From contig DFNX01000014.1 in the NCBI GenBank assembly GCA_002376235.1, forward strand, positions 1 to 64,000: DNA of 64,000 nt. The letters are read 5' to 3'. A model generated the notes under the pieces. The model was not told the DNA's origin, searched no databases, and worked only from the letters and a program-made list of their open reading frames with translations. The stretch is from Neorhizobium sp. UBA3556. GTDB taxonomy: Bacteria > Pseudomonadota > Alphaproteobacteria > Rhizobiales > Rhizobiaceae. The position numbers and the translations under genes were made by a program. Numbering within the stretch: position 1 is the first letter of the stretch; every line of letters begins with the position of its first letter. Shown here one piece after another: positions 54,113 to 63,588 of this stretch.

Positions 54113-54421
54113 ATGGAAATCGGTCTTTCCCACTATCTCACGGTCAGCGCCATTCTCTTCACGCTCGGCGTTTTCGGCATCTTTCTGAACCGCAAGAACG
54201 TCATCGTCATCCTGATGTCGATCGAGCTCATCCTGCTTGCGGTCAATCTCAACATGGTCGCCTTCTCGTCGTTCCTCAACGACATCGTCGGCCAGGTCTT
54301 TGCTTTGTTCATTCTGACCGTCGCGGCTGCGGAGGCTGCCATCGGTCTTGCAATTCTTGTCGTCTTCTACCGCAACCGCGGCTCGATCGCCGTTGACGAC
54401 GTCAATGTGATGAAGGGCTGA
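54113..54421 (+). CDS. nuoK: NADH-quinone oxidoreductase subunit K
   Basis: 102 residues, three spans, MrpC-like proton-channel component. 'GVFGIFLNRKNVIVILMSIELI' with the conserved Glu residues is intact. Confidence 0.97.
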   Translation: MEIGLSHYLTVSAILFTLGVFGIFLNRKNVIVILMSIELILLAVNLNMVAFSSFLNDIVGQVFALFILTVAAAEAAIGLAILVVFYRNRGSIAVDDVNVMKG

Positions 54422-54428
54422 TCGGGTC

Positions 54429-56420
54429 ATGATCTACAAGCTTATCGTCTTCCTTCCTCTGGTCGGCTTCCTGATCGCAGGCCTTTTCGGTCGCCAGATC
54501 GGCGCCAAGGCCTCGGAATTCGTCACCTGCGGCCTGATGGCCGTGGTCGCGATCCTCTCCTGGGTCGTCTTCTTCCAGGTGGCTCTCGGTTCCCAGGAAA
54601 CCATGAGCGTCGAAGTCCTGCGCTGGATCCAGTCCGGCAATATCGACGTCTTCTGGGCGCTGCGCATCGACACCTTGACTTCGGTCATGTTCGTCGTCGT
54701 CAACACGGTGTCCTTTCTCGTGCATGTCTATTCCGTCGGCTACATGCACACCGACCCGCACCGTCCGCGCTTCTTCGCCTATCTGTCGCTCTTCACCTTC
54801 ACGATGTTGATGCTCATCACGTCGGACAACCTGCTGCAGATGTTCTTCGGCTGGGAAGGCGTCGGTCTGGCATCCTATCTCCTGATCGGCTTCTGGTACG
54901 ACCGTCCCTCGGCAAACTCTGCCGCGATGAAGGCCTTCATCGTCAACCGCGTCGGTGACTTCGGCTTCATGCTCGGCATTGCCGCCGTCTTCGTCATGTT
55001 CGGCTCGATCAATTTCGAAACGATCTTCGCCAATGCTGGCACCTATCTGCCGGCCGAAGGATCGCCGGAAGCCGCTCGCGTCGTTTTCGACGTCTTCGGC
55101 CTGACGCTGACCCGCGAAGGTGCGCTCACGGCCGCCTGCCTGCTGCTCTTCATGGGCGCTATGGGCAAGTCGGCGCAGTTCCTGCTGCACACCTGGCTGC
55201 CGGACGCCATGGAAGGCCCGACCCCGGTCTCGGCTCTCATTCATGCCGCAACCATGGTGACCGCCGGCGTCTTCCTCGTCGCCCGCATGTCGCCGCTGTT
55301 CGAACTGTCGCCGGATGCGCTGACCGTTGTCACCATTATCGGTGCGATCACCGCCTTCTTCGCGGCAACCGTCGGCCTGGTGCAAAATGACATCAAGCGC
55401 GTCATCGCCTATTCGACCTGCTCGCAGCTAGGCTACATGTTCGTCGCACTCGGCATCGGCGCTTATGGTGCTGCGATTTTCCACCTCTTCACCCACGCCT
55501 TCTTCAAGGCGCTTCTGTTCCTGTGCGCCGGCTCGGTTATCCATGCCGTCGACGGCGAACAGGACATGCGAAAGATGGGTGGTCTGAGAAAGCACATCCC
55601 GGTCACCTTCTGGATGATGACGATCGGCACGCTGGCGCTGACCGGCGTCGGCATCCCGTTCACGCCGATCGGTTTTGCCGGCTTCTTCTCCAAGGACGTC
55701 ATCATCGAGGCATCCTACGCCTCGCACTCGGCAGTCTCTGGTTTTGCCTTCACGCTTCTCGTCATCGCGGCGCTGTTCACCAGCTTCTATTCCTGGCGTC
55801 TGGCATTCCTCACCTTCTTCGGCAAGGAGCGGGCGAGCCACGAGGTCATGCATCATGTGCATGAAAGCCCGAACGTCATGCTCATCCCGCTCTACGTTCT
55901 GGCGGTCGGCGCGGTTCTCGCCGGCGTGATCTTCAAGGGCATGTTCTACGGCGACGCCTATGACACGTTCTGGAAGGGCGCGCTCTTCACCTCGGAGCAC
56001 AACGAACTGCTGCACGAATTCCATCACGTGCCTTTCCTGGTCGTGCTGTCGCCCTTCATCGCCATGCTGATCGGCTTCTTCACGGCTTGGTATTTCTACA
56101 TAAAGTCGCCGGAAACGCCGAAGAAACTCGCAGCGGCTCAGCCGGGCCTCTACAAGTTCCTGCTCAACAAGTGGTATTTCGACGAACTCTACGACTTCCT
56201 GTTCGTCCGTTCTTCCAAGGCGATTGGCCGCTTCTTCTGGCAGAAGGTCGATGTCGGCACGATCGACCACTTCGGACCGAACGGCGTTGCCGCCCGGGTC
56301 GTTGACACTGCCAACCGCGTCATTCGACTGCAGACCGGTTACCTCTATCACTACGCCTTCACGATGCTGCTTGGCGTCGCTGCCCTGATTACCTGGATGA
56401 TGCTCGGGAGTTCTGTCTGA
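54429..56420 (+). CDS. nuoL: NADH-quinone oxidoreductase subunit L
   Basis: 663 residues, distal antiporter-like pump with the long lateral helix at the C-terminus. 'FFGWEGVGLASYLLIGFWY' and 'FLLHTWLPDAMEGPTPVSALIHAATMV' hallmarks present. The last base of its TGA is the first base of the nuoM ATG. Confidence 0.97.
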   Translation: MIYKLIVFLPLVGFLIAGLFGRQIGAKASEFVTCGLMAVVAILSWVVFFQVALGSQETMSVEVLRWIQSGNIDVFWALRIDTLTSVMFVVVNTVSFLVHVYSVGYMHTDPHRPRFFAYLSLFTFTMLMLITSDNLLQMFFGWEGVGLASYLLIGFWYDRPSANSAAMKAFIVNRVGDFGFMLGIAAVFVMFGSINFETIFANAGTYLPAEGSPEAARVVFDVFGLTLTREGALTAACLLLFMGAMGKSAQFLLHTWLPDAMEGPTPVSALIHAATMVTAGVFLVARMSPLFELSPDALTVVTIIGAITAFFAATVGLVQNDIKRVIAYSTCSQLGYMFVALGIGAYGAAIFHLFTHAFFKALLFLCAGSVIHAVDGEQDMRKMGGLRKHIPVTFWMMTIGTLALTGVGIPFTPIGFAGFFSKDVIIEASYASHSAVSGFAFTLLVIAALFTSFYSWRLAFLTFFGKERASHEVMHHVHESPNVMLIPLYVLAVGAVLAGVIFKGMFYGDAYDTFWKGALFTSEHNELLHEFHHVPFLVVLSPFIAMLIGFFTAWYFYIKSPETPKKLAAAQPGLYKFLLNKWYFDELYDFLFVRSSKAIGRFFWQKVDVGTIDHFGPNGVAARVVDTANRVIRLQTGYLYHYAFTMLLGVAALITWMMLGSSV

Positions 56421-57931
56421 TGACCGATTGGCCTATTCTTTCCACGGTCACCTTCCTCCCGATGGTGGGCGTGCTGTTGCTGGTCTTCACCCGCGACGAC
56501 ACCGACGACGGTCGCCAGAACGTCATGATCATCTCGCTGATCACGACGATCATCACCTTCCTCCTGTCGCTGGTCGTCTGGTACGGCTTTGACGGCACCA
56601 GCGCCGACTATCAGATGGTGGAGCAGTATTACTGGCTCGGCAAGGGCATCAGCTATCATATCGGCGTCGACGGCCTTTCCGTCATGTTCGTCGTGCTCGC
56701 CACCTTCCTCATGCCCTTCGGCGTGTTGACCAGCTGGAAGGCGATCACGCTGCATGCGCGTGAATACATGATTGCCTTCCTGATCCTGGAAGTGCTGATC
56801 GTCGGCGTCTTCGTGTCGATGGACCTCGTGCTCTTCTATGTCTTCTTCGAAGCGAGCTTGATCCCGATGTTCCTCATCATCGGCGTCTGGGGCGGCCCGC
56901 GCCGCATTTACGCGTCGATGAAGTTCTTCCTCTATACGCTGGCCGGTTCTGTCTTCATGCTGGTCGGCATTCTGGTTATGTATGCTGAAGTCGGCACCAC
57001 CTCCATTCCGGTCCTGCTCGCTTACAAATTCTCGCCGGAAATGCAGTATTGGCTGTTCCTCGCCTTCTTCCTGTCCTTTGCCGTCAAGGTGCCGATGTGG
57101 CCGTTCCACACCTGGCTTCCGGATGCGCACGTCGAAGCCCCGACAGCAGGCTCGGTCGACCTTGCAGCTCTGCTCCTGAAGTTCGGTGGCTACGGCTTCC
57201 TGCGCTTCTCGCTGCCGATGTTTCCGCTGGCATCCGACTATTTCACGCCGATGATCCTGACGCTCTCGGTCATCGCCATCATCTACGCATCGCTCGTCGC
57301 TCTTATGCAGACCGATATCAAGAAGATGATCGCCTATTCCTCCGTCGCTCACATGGGCTACGTGACGATGGCAATCTTCGCGGTCAACCAGCAGGGCCTG
57401 CACGGCGCGATCTTCCAGATGCTGTCGCACGGCGTTATCTCCGGCGCTCTCTTCCTCTGCGTCGGTATCGTCTACGAGCGCACCCATACGCGTAACATTG
57501 GCGATTACGGCGGCCTCGTGCATCGCATGCCGAAATACGCTTTGGCCTTCCTGATCTTCACCATGGCCAATGTCGGCCTGCCGGGCACCTCCGCCTTCGT
57601 CGGCGAATTCCTGGCGACGGTCGGCGTCTTCCGTGTCAGTGTCTGGACGGCCTTCTTCGCCACGACAGGTGTCGTTCTTTCCGCCGCGTACATGCTGTGG
57701 CTCTACCGCCGCATGATCTTCGGTCAGGCGAAGTCGCCGCTGATGCAGGGCCTTGTGGACATTTCCTTCCGCGAGCATTGCATCGTCTGGCCGCTGATCG
57801 TTGTGACCATCTTCTTCGGCATCTATCCTGCGCCGGTCTTCGATGCCTCCGCAGCCACTGTCGATAGAATCGTAACCAATTACCATGCGGCCATCCAGGC
57901 CGTGGCGACCGCTGCTCAGGCTGCGAATTGA
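56420..57931 (+). CDS. nuoM: NADH-quinone oxidoreductase subunit M
   Basis: 503 residues, antiporter-like pump. 'VPMWPFHTWLPDAHVEAPTAGSV' and 'YSSVAHMGYVTMAIF' segments identify it. Overlaps the nuoL stop by 1 base. Confidence 0.97.
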   Translation: MTDWPILSTVTFLPMVGVLLLVFTRDDTDDGRQNVMIISLITTIITFLLSLVVWYGFDGTSADYQMVEQYYWLGKGISYHIGVDGLSVMFVVLATFLMPFGVLTSWKAITLHAREYMIAFLILEVLIVGVFVSMDLVLFYVFFEASLIPMFLIIGVWGGPRRIYASMKFFLYTLAGSVFMLVGILVMYAEVGTTSIPVLLAYKFSPEMQYWLFLAFFLSFAVKVPMWPFHTWLPDAHVEAPTAGSVDLAALLLKFGGYGFLRFSLPMFPLASDYFTPMILTLSVIAIIYASLVALMQTDIKKMIAYSSVAHMGYVTMAIFAVNQQGLHGAIFQMLSHGVISGALFLCVGIVYERTHTRNIGDYGGLVHRMPKYALAFLIFTMANVGLPGTSAFVGEFLATVGVFRVSVWTAFFATTGVVLSAAYMLWLYRRMIFGQAKSPLMQGLVDISFREHCIVWPLIVVTIFFGIYPAPVFDASAATVDRIVTNYHAAIQAVATAAQAAN

Positions 57932-57950
57932 TGACGGGACAGATAAGACT

Positions 57951-59393
57951 ATGACTCCTGAACTCCTCTCTCAAAGTCTGCAGTTTGCCCTGCCTGAAGT
58001 CATCCTGGCGGTTGGCGCGCTCGTGCTTCTCATGATGGGTGTCTTCATCGGCGAAAAGTCGAGCCAGCTCATTTCCGGGCTGTCCATCGCGCTTCTCGCC
58101 GTGGTCGGCCTGCTGATCACGGTCTCGACCGGAAATGGCGAAGCTTTCGGCGGTGCCTTCATCGTCGATCCCTTCGCGCGCTTCATGAAGGTCGCGGCAA
58201 TCGCCGGCTCGATCTTCGCGCTCGCCATGTCTGCCGTTCAGGGCAAGGCCATGCAGCTCGACAAGATCGAGTATCCGGTCCTGTTGGTCATCTCGACGCT
58301 CGGCATGCTGCTTCTGATTTCGGCAAATGACCTGATCGCCTTCTATCTCGGCCTCGAGCTGATGTCGCTGGCGCTCTATGTCGTTGCCGCCTTCAACCGC
58401 GACAGCCTGCGTTCGACGGAAGCTGGCCTGAAATATTTCGTCCTCGGCGCGCTGTCTTCCGGCATGCTGCTTTACGGCATGTCGCTGGTCTACGGCTTCA
58501 CCGGCAATACCGGCTTCCAGGAAATCGCCACCGTCCTGTCCTCGGAAACCCGTGGCCTCGGTCTCGTTTTCGGCATGGTCTTCATGCTTGCCGGCGCCTG
58601 CTTCAAGATCTCCGCCGTTCCCTTCCACATGTGGACGCCGGACGTTTACGAGGGTGCACCGACCCCGGTCACGGCATTCTTTGCCGCTGGCCCGAAGATT
58701 GCCGCCATGGCGATCCTGATCCGTCTCACTTCGGAAACCTTCCTGCCGCTGATCAGCGACTGGCGCCAGATCATCGTTTTCGTGGCAATCGCTTCCATGG
58801 CGCTCGGCTCTTTCGCCGCCGTCGGCCAGAAGAACATCAAGCGCCTGATGGCCTATTCCTCCATCGGTCATATGGGCTTTGCGCTTGTCGGTCTTTCGGC
58901 GGGCAGTGAAAGCGGCGTCTCCGGTGTCGCCCTCTACATGCTCATCTACATGATGATGTCCTTCGGCACCTTCGCCTGCATCATGTCGATGCGCCGTCCG
59001 GATGGCACCTATGTCGAGGAGATCGACGAGCTTGCCGGCCTCTTTGCCAGGAAGCCGTTCATGGCAGTGGTGCTGACCGCGCAGATGTTCTCCATGGCAG
59101 GCATTCCGCCGCTCGCAGGCTTCTTCGCCAAGTATTACGTCTTCCTGGCAGCCGTCGAAGCAGGTCTCTTCACGCTCGCCGTTGTCGGCTTCCTGATGTC
59201 GGTCGTTGCAGCCTACTATTATCTGCGCATCGTCAAGCTGATGTGGTTTGATGAGCCTAAGGGCGAGTTTGAACGCACCCCCGGCGAACTGCGCTTCATC
59301 TTCGGCATTTCCGGCCTGCTGATTACCACCTACATCCTCTATGGCGGCCCGATCGGCTCTGCGGCAGATGCTGCAGCACGGTCCTTCTTCTAA
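57951..59393 (+). CDS. nuoN: NADH-quinone oxidoreductase subunit N
   Basis: 480 residues, antiporter-like pump. 'AVPFHMWTPDVYEGAPTPVTAF' and 'YSSIGHMGFALVGLS' are present. ATG 57951 is chosen; the frame reaching 57885 would overlap nuoM. Last nuo gene; birA begins 2 bp later. Confidence 0.97.
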   Translation: MTPELLSQSLQFALPEVILAVGALVLLMMGVFIGEKSSQLISGLSIALLAVVGLLITVSTGNGEAFGGAFIVDPFARFMKVAAIAGSIFALAMSAVQGKAMQLDKIEYPVLLVISTLGMLLLISANDLIAFYLGLELMSLALYVVAAFNRDSLRSTEAGLKYFVLGALSSGMLLYGMSLVYGFTGNTGFQEIATVLSSETRGLGLVFGMVFMLAGACFKISAVPFHMWTPDVYEGAPTPVTAFFAAGPKIAAMAILIRLTSETFLPLISDWRQIIVFVAIASMALGSFAAVGQKNIKRLMAYSSIGHMGFALVGLSAGSESGVSGVALYMLIYMMMSFGTFACIMSMRRPDGTYVEEIDELAGLFARKPFMAVVLTAQMFSMAGIPPLAGFFAKYYVFLAAVEAGLFTLAVVGFLMSVVAAYYYLRIVKLMWFDEPKGEFERTPGELRFIFGISGLLITTYILYGGPIGSAADAAARSFF

Positions 59394-59395
59394 GG

Positions 59396-60166
59396 ATGGC
59401 GGGAGAGAAGAGTCGCTTCTCGCTCGAAGCTTTCCGTCATGTCGCCTTTGACGACATAGGGTCCACCAATAGCGAATGTCTCGCCCGCGCACGCGCGGGC
59501 GATCCCGGTTTGTTGTGGGTGACTGCCGCCCGCCAGACCGAAGGACGTGGCCGCCGCGGTCGCGCCTGGACCTCGGAGCCCGGCAATCTCTACGCCTCGC
59601 TGCTGCTGATCGATCCGGCTCCGATGGAACGTGTCGCCTCTCTGCCGCTGGCCATCGCTGTTGCTGTTCATGATGCCGTCAAGGCGGTCCTGCCGCCAGG
59701 TGATGCCGCCCTGCAGGTAAAGTGGCCGAACGACATCCTGATCAATCGTGCCAAGACCTGCGGCATCCTGCTTGAGGGCGAACCGCTCTCCGGCGGCAAA
59801 CGGGCATTGGTCATCGGTATCGGCATCAATATTCGCCATATGCCGGACAGCGCACCCTATGGTGTGACCCGTCTTGCCGATCACGGTGCGGCGATTTCGC
59901 CGGATGAACTTTTCGCCCATCTTTATCAGTCCATGGCTTTGGCGCTCGATTTGTGGGATGAGGGAAGGGGTACGGTCGAGATCGTGCGCCGCTGGCGGGA
60001 GGTTGCCTGCGGCATCGGTGAACGCATTACCGTCAATCTTCCCGACCGGTCTCTGGAAGGTAGATTTGCGGGAATCGACGACAGCGGTCTGCTGTTACTC
60101 GACATGGGGGGTGGACAAGTCCTGCCGATCGCGGCAGGTGATGTATTCTTTATGAAAACGGAATAA
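59396..60166 (+). CDS. birA: Biotin-[acetyl-CoA-carboxylase] ligase
   Basis: 256 residues, attaches biotin to carboxylase carrier proteins. Biotinyl-AMP loop 'GRGRRGRAWTSEPGNLY', then 'VKWPNDI' and 'KTCGILLEG', with a C-terminal SH3-like cap. It begins directly with the catalytic domain, without the DNA-binding HTH of E. coli BirA, so it is an enzyme only. Coupled to nuoN by position. Confidence 0.95.
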   Translation: MAGEKSRFSLEAFRHVAFDDIGSTNSECLARARAGDPGLLWVTAARQTEGRGRRGRAWTSEPGNLYASLLLIDPAPMERVASLPLAIAVAVHDAVKAVLPPGDAALQVKWPNDILINRAKTCGILLEGEPLSGGKRALVIGIGINIRHMPDSAPYGVTRLADHGAAISPDELFAHLYQSMALALDLWDEGRGTVEIVRRWREVACGIGERITVNLPDRSLEGRFAGIDDSGLLLLDMGGGQVLPIAAGDVFFMKTE

Positions 60167-60174
60167 GAAGAAGA

Positions 60175-61845
60175 ATGGCTAAGCAAGACGAACTGGTGTT
60201 TCTGCCGCTGGGCGGCGTGGGCGAGATCGGCATGAACCTCGCTCTCTATGGCTATGGGCCGGCAGAGAAGCGCCAGTGGATCATGGTCGATGCGGGTGTA
60301 ACCTTCCCGGGTCCCGACCTTCCGGGCGTCGATCTCGTTCTTCCCGATATCCGCTTCCTCGCCAAGCAGCGCAACAATCTCAAGGGCATTATCATCACTC
60401 ATGCCCATGAAGACCATTACGGCGCGCTGAACGATCTGTGGCCGGGCCTCAACGTTCCCGTCTACGCCTCGCCCTTTACCGCCGGCATGCTGGAAGCCAA
60501 GCGCAAATATGAAGGCGACCGCGCCGAAATCCCGATCACCATCTTTAAGGCCGGCGATCGTATCAATGTCGGCCCGTTCGAGATCGAAGCCGTCGGCGTC
60601 AACCATTCCATCCCCGAGCCGATGTCGCTGGTCATCCGCACGCCGCTCGGCAATGTCGTCCATACCGGTGACTGGAAGATCGACGCCAAGCCGACGCTCG
60701 GCCCACTCACTGATGAGCAGCGTTTCCGCGCCATCGGTGACGAGGGCGTTCTTGCCCTGATGTGCGACAGCACCAATGCCCTGCGCGACGGCGTGTCGCC
60801 GTCAGAAGAAGAAGTCTCCGCCGGCCTGCAGAAGGTCATCGAAGAGGCTGAGGGCAGGGTGGCCGTTACCACCTTCTCGTCCAATGTCGGCCGTATCCGC
60901 TCGATCGCGGAAGCTGCAAATGCAGCGGGCCGTGAAGTCCTGCTGCTTGGCTCGTCGCTGAAGCGCGTCGTCAACGTCGCCCACGACATCGGCATCATGG
61001 AAGGGCTGAAACCCTTCATCGCCGAGGACGAATACGGCTATATCCCGCGCGACAAGGTGGTGGTCATCCTCACCGGCAGCCAGGGTGAATCGCGTGCGGC
61101 GCTGGCAAAAATTTCCCGCGACGAGATGCGCCATGTGGCGCTCACCAAGGGCGATACGGTCGTCTTCTCGTCTCGCACCATTCCGGGCAATGAAAAGCCG
61201 ATCATCGAGATCAAGAACGCGCTGATCGAACAGGGCATCAAGATCGTCACCGATTCTGATGCGCTGGTCCACGTTTCCGGCCACCCGCGCCGCAACGAAC
61301 TCCTGAAAATGTATGAGTGGACCCGTCCGCAGATCCTCGTACCCGTCCACGGCGAGGCAGCCCACCTGACTGCCCAGGCCGAGCTCGGTGCATCCGCTGG
61401 TATTGCGACAATCCCGCGCGTCCGCAACGGCAATATCCTGCGCCTGGCTCCCGGTCCGGCGGAAGTCATCGACGACGCCCCCTTCGGCCGCATATTCAAG
61501 GATGGCAAACTGATCGGCGACATGGACGAGATGGGCATCAGCGATCGCCGCAAGCTCTCTTTCGTCGGCCATGTCTCGGTCAACATCCTGCTCGACCAGC
61601 GCTACGAATTCCTCGCCGATCCCGACCTCGTCTCCTACGGCCTTCCGGAATTCGATGATGAGGGCGAGGACATGGATGACGGCCTTTATGACGCAGTTCT
61701 CGGCGCCGTCGAAAGCATTCCTCGCGCGCGCCGCAAGGATTTGGATACGGTGCGGGAATCGGTGCGCCGCGCCGTCCGCTCCGCCGCCAATATCGCCTGG
61801 GGCAAAAAGCCGGTGGTCACGGTGTTCGTGACAAGGGTTCAGTAG
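60175..61845 (+). CDS. rnj: Ribonuclease J
   Basis: 556 residues, metallo-beta-lactamase/beta-CASP ribonuclease involved in rRNA and mRNA maturation. Zinc ligands H76, H78, D80 and H81 in 'THAHEDHYG', 'HTGDWKID', 'CDSTNA', and the beta-CASP 'SGHPRRNEL' with 'VPVHGE'. Length and C-terminal domain are normal for alphaproteobacteria. 8 bp after birA. Confidence 0.95.
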   Translation: MAKQDELVFLPLGGVGEIGMNLALYGYGPAEKRQWIMVDAGVTFPGPDLPGVDLVLPDIRFLAKQRNNLKGIIITHAHEDHYGALNDLWPGLNVPVYASPFTAGMLEAKRKYEGDRAEIPITIFKAGDRINVGPFEIEAVGVNHSIPEPMSLVIRTPLGNVVHTGDWKIDAKPTLGPLTDEQRFRAIGDEGVLALMCDSTNALRDGVSPSEEEVSAGLQKVIEEAEGRVAVTTFSSNVGRIRSIAEAANAAGREVLLLGSSLKRVVNVAHDIGIMEGLKPFIAEDEYGYIPRDKVVVILTGSQGESRAALAKISRDEMRHVALTKGDTVVFSSRTIPGNEKPIIEIKNALIEQGIKIVTDSDALVHVSGHPRRNELLKMYEWTRPQILVPVHGEAAHLTAQAELGASAGIATIPRVRNGNILRLAPGPAEVIDDAPFGRIFKDGKLIGDMDEMGISDRRKLSFVGHVSVNILLDQRYEFLADPDLVSYGLPEFDDEGEDMDDGLYDAVLGAVESIPRARRKDLDTVRESVRRAVRSAANIAWGKKPVVTVFVTRVQ

Positions 61846-61956
61846 GGAGCCTGCCTTTCCACCTGGAGTGTAGCGAACTGCACTCCAGCTCTCTGCGTAG
61901 AGGGATGTCGGGGCAGTTGCGGTCGGCTCTCCGGGGCGCGTGTATAGGGAGCCTGC
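61843..61956. repeat. 12-bp direct repeat after rnj
   Basis: TAGGGAGCCTGC at 61843-61854 (starting with the rnj stop) recurs at 61945-61956. Between them is a CTGGAGTG/CACTCCAG hairpin (61863-61888), which could act as a weak terminator. Confidence 0.4.
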
Positions 61957-62119
61957 AGCGCAGAGGTGTACAGCGATTTTGCGCTACAGACATGCGATAA
62001 AACAAAGACCTGAAATGTCACGAGAAAATCTGCAGGATCGTGATATGCTTTAGCGCTTTACTCGATCATAGTGGAGCTTAGGCAGACGTTCTTTGCCCCC
62101 GTCAACTTCCAGGGATGAG

Positions 62120-62422
62120 ATGGCCACGATGAGAAAAACGTTAATTTCATTGGCCTTTGCAACGCTCACCGCGTGCAGTGCTACTGCCGATCCCGAATTG
62201 GTCGCGCGCGACTACGGATACGACATCGAGCCAATCTCGGGTAGCATCACATACGGCGGTCAACCTAGAAGCCGTCTTACCAAAGCGCCCGTCGGCAGCA
62301 GCTTCGATCACGAATTTTACGATAGTTTCGGTAACCAGGTTGTTGAACGCTACCGAATACAGCCAGATCGAAGCCTGAAAATCATCAGCCGTCAGATATT
62401 CAACCTGCCATCGGGCGATTGA
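62120..62422 (+). CDS. Small lipoprotein, 100 aa
   Basis: ATG 62120 with AGGGA upstream; ATG 62129 is also possible. The signal peptide ends in 'LTAC' with C19 as the lipidation site. The mature part is short and polar ('YDIEPISGSITYGGQPRSRL', then 'SFDHEFYDSFGNQVVERYRI'), with no family I recognise. It sits between rnj and mce, and its codon usage is less GC-biased than its neighbours. Confidence 0.6.
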   Translation: MATMRKTLISLAFATLTACSATADPELVARDYGYDIEPISGSITYGGQPRSRLTKAPVGSSFDHEFYDSFGNQVVERYRIQPDRSLKIISRQIFNLPSGD

Positions 62423-62591
62423 TAAGTTTGCAGGCAATGGCGACCAGGGCACAAGTCCCGTCATCGAGCCTCGGAACGACCTGACGCCAGGCCGGGCGTC
62501 GTGCTCCAAATCGTTTACGGGGAGAAGGTGCTCGCAGGCGAATGAGGAGCGGTTGACTGTCGAAAGCAGGCGCCCGAAAGAGGAGGAACAC

Positions 62592-62996
62592 ATGCTCGGT
62601 CGAGTAAATCACATCGCCATCGCCGTCCCGATCCTGGACGAAGCCGCCGCGATTTATCGCGATACGCTCGGTGCAAAAGTCTCTGAGCCACAAACTCTTC
62701 CCGAACATGGCGTAACCGTTGTCTTCGTCGAACTCCCCAACACCAAGATCGAACTGCTCGAACCGCTCGACAACGCGTCCCCCATCGCCGCCTTCCTCGA
62801 ACGCAATCCTGCAGGCGGCATCCACCACATCTGCTACGAAACGCCTGATATAACGGCGGCTGCCGAGAAGTTGAAATCAGCTGGCGCGCGTATTCTTGGT
62901 GACGGCACGCCGAAGATCGGCGCTCACGGAAAGCCGGTCCTTTTCCTTCATCCGAAGGATTTCAACGGCGCGCTGATCGAACTGGAAGAAGTTTGA
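62592..62996 (+). CDS. mce: Methylmalonyl-CoA epimerase
   Basis: 134 residues, vicinal-oxygen-chelate fold, interconverts (R)- and (S)-methylmalonyl-CoA in propionate metabolism. Metal ligands: His in 'VNHIAIAV', His in 'GIHHICYE' and the Glu in 'GALIELEE'. ATG 62592 follows GAGGAGG, better than the upstream in-frame start at 62553. Confidence 0.94.
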   Translation: MLGRVNHIAIAVPILDEAAAIYRDTLGAKVSEPQTLPEHGVTVVFVELPNTKIELLEPLDNASPIAAFLERNPAGGIHHICYETPDITAAAEKLKSAGARILGDGTPKIGAHGKPVLFLHPKDFNGALIELEEV

Positions 62997-63008
62997 GCGG
63001 GGGAGGTT

Positions 63009-63122
63009 ATGAGCAACGAAATCAAGGACTCCGATAAAAAACCGGAATCATTTTGTCAGCCGCTTCAACCACCAGTTCCGCGGATAGAGCGATGTGACGG
63101 AGCTATCTTATGCCAATCCTGA
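63009..63122 (+). CDS. Candidate 37-aa ORF before DUF1467 gene
   Basis: GGGGGAGG stands 2 nt before ATG 63009, opening 37 codons ('MSNEIKDSDKKPESF...') that end inside the start of the DUF1467 gene. The spacing is short, and the ORF may only couple translation. Speculative. Confidence 0.25.
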   Translation: MSNEIKDSDKKPESFCQPLQPPVPRIERCDGAILCQS

Positions 63123-63382
63123 CGGTTGCCGCGATCTACTTCATCCTCTGGTGGACGGTCCTCTTCATCGTCCTGCCGCTCGGCTATCGCAGCCAGCGCG
63201 AAGAAGGGGAGGTGACGCTCGGAACGGTGGAAAGCGCCCCGGCAAAATTCCGCGGCGGTCGGGTCATTCTACTGACCACGCTGATCTCGGCCGCGATCTA
63301 TCTGGCCTATCATCTGGCGTCCGTCTATTTCGGCTTTGGTATCGGCAGCATCCCGGACATCGTGCCGCGCTTCGCGCAATAG
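63110..63382 (+). CDS. DUF1467 family membrane protein
   Basis: 90 residues with two membrane spans ('AIYFILWWTVLFIVLPLGYRS' and 'LLTTLISAAIYLAYHLASV'). This family is usually found just after mce in rhizobia. Function unknown. Confidence 0.85.
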   Translation: MPILTVAAIYFILWWTVLFIVLPLGYRSQREEGEVTLGTVESAPAKFRGGRVILLTTLISAAIYLAYHLASVYFGFGIGSIPDIVPRFAQ

Positions 63383-63483
63383 AGCAATTCCAGCAAATGT
63401 GGGAACCGGTTTTGCGTCCGGAATTGCGTTTAAACAAAGAGATGGAGCAGTTTCGCGTTTCGAAGAAAGGCGGAAATGCTCTA
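63383..63483. repeat. RIME-like palindromic intergenic repeat
   Basis: Two palindromes in about 100 bp: CAATTCC...GGAATTG (63385-63426) and GAGCAGTTTCGC...GCGGAAATGCTC (63445-63481). The arrangement and the 'GGTTTTGCGTCCGGAATTGCG' sequence type match the Rhizobium intergenic mosaic elements found many times in Rhizobiaceae chromosomes. Confidence 0.75.
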
Positions 63484-63554
63484 GGCGCGTTTAGAAGGAC
63501 TACCCATATACACTGGGAGATGAGGAGATTTTGTCGTTTTGGCTGACTGAAAGC

Positions 63555-63588
63555 CAAAAAAAAACAAGGCGTTGAAGCCTTGTTTTTT
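63555..63588 (-). terminator. Strong (possibly bidirectional) terminator
   Basis: ACAAGGC/GCCTTGT stem with a 6-base loop. On the minus strand it is followed by nine or more T; on the plus strand by six T. It lies directly after the stop of the small minus-strand ORF. Confidence 0.85.

Noticed and set aside
57636..59492. 618-aa minus-strand ORF over nuoM, nuoN and birA
   Set aside because: His/Asp/Glu/Arg-rich shadow of hydrophobic nuo genes, typical reverse-complement artefact.
63094..63546. 150-aa plus-strand ORF over DUF1467 and the repeat
   Set aside because: Runs out of frame through the DUF1467 gene and into the RIME-like palindromes.
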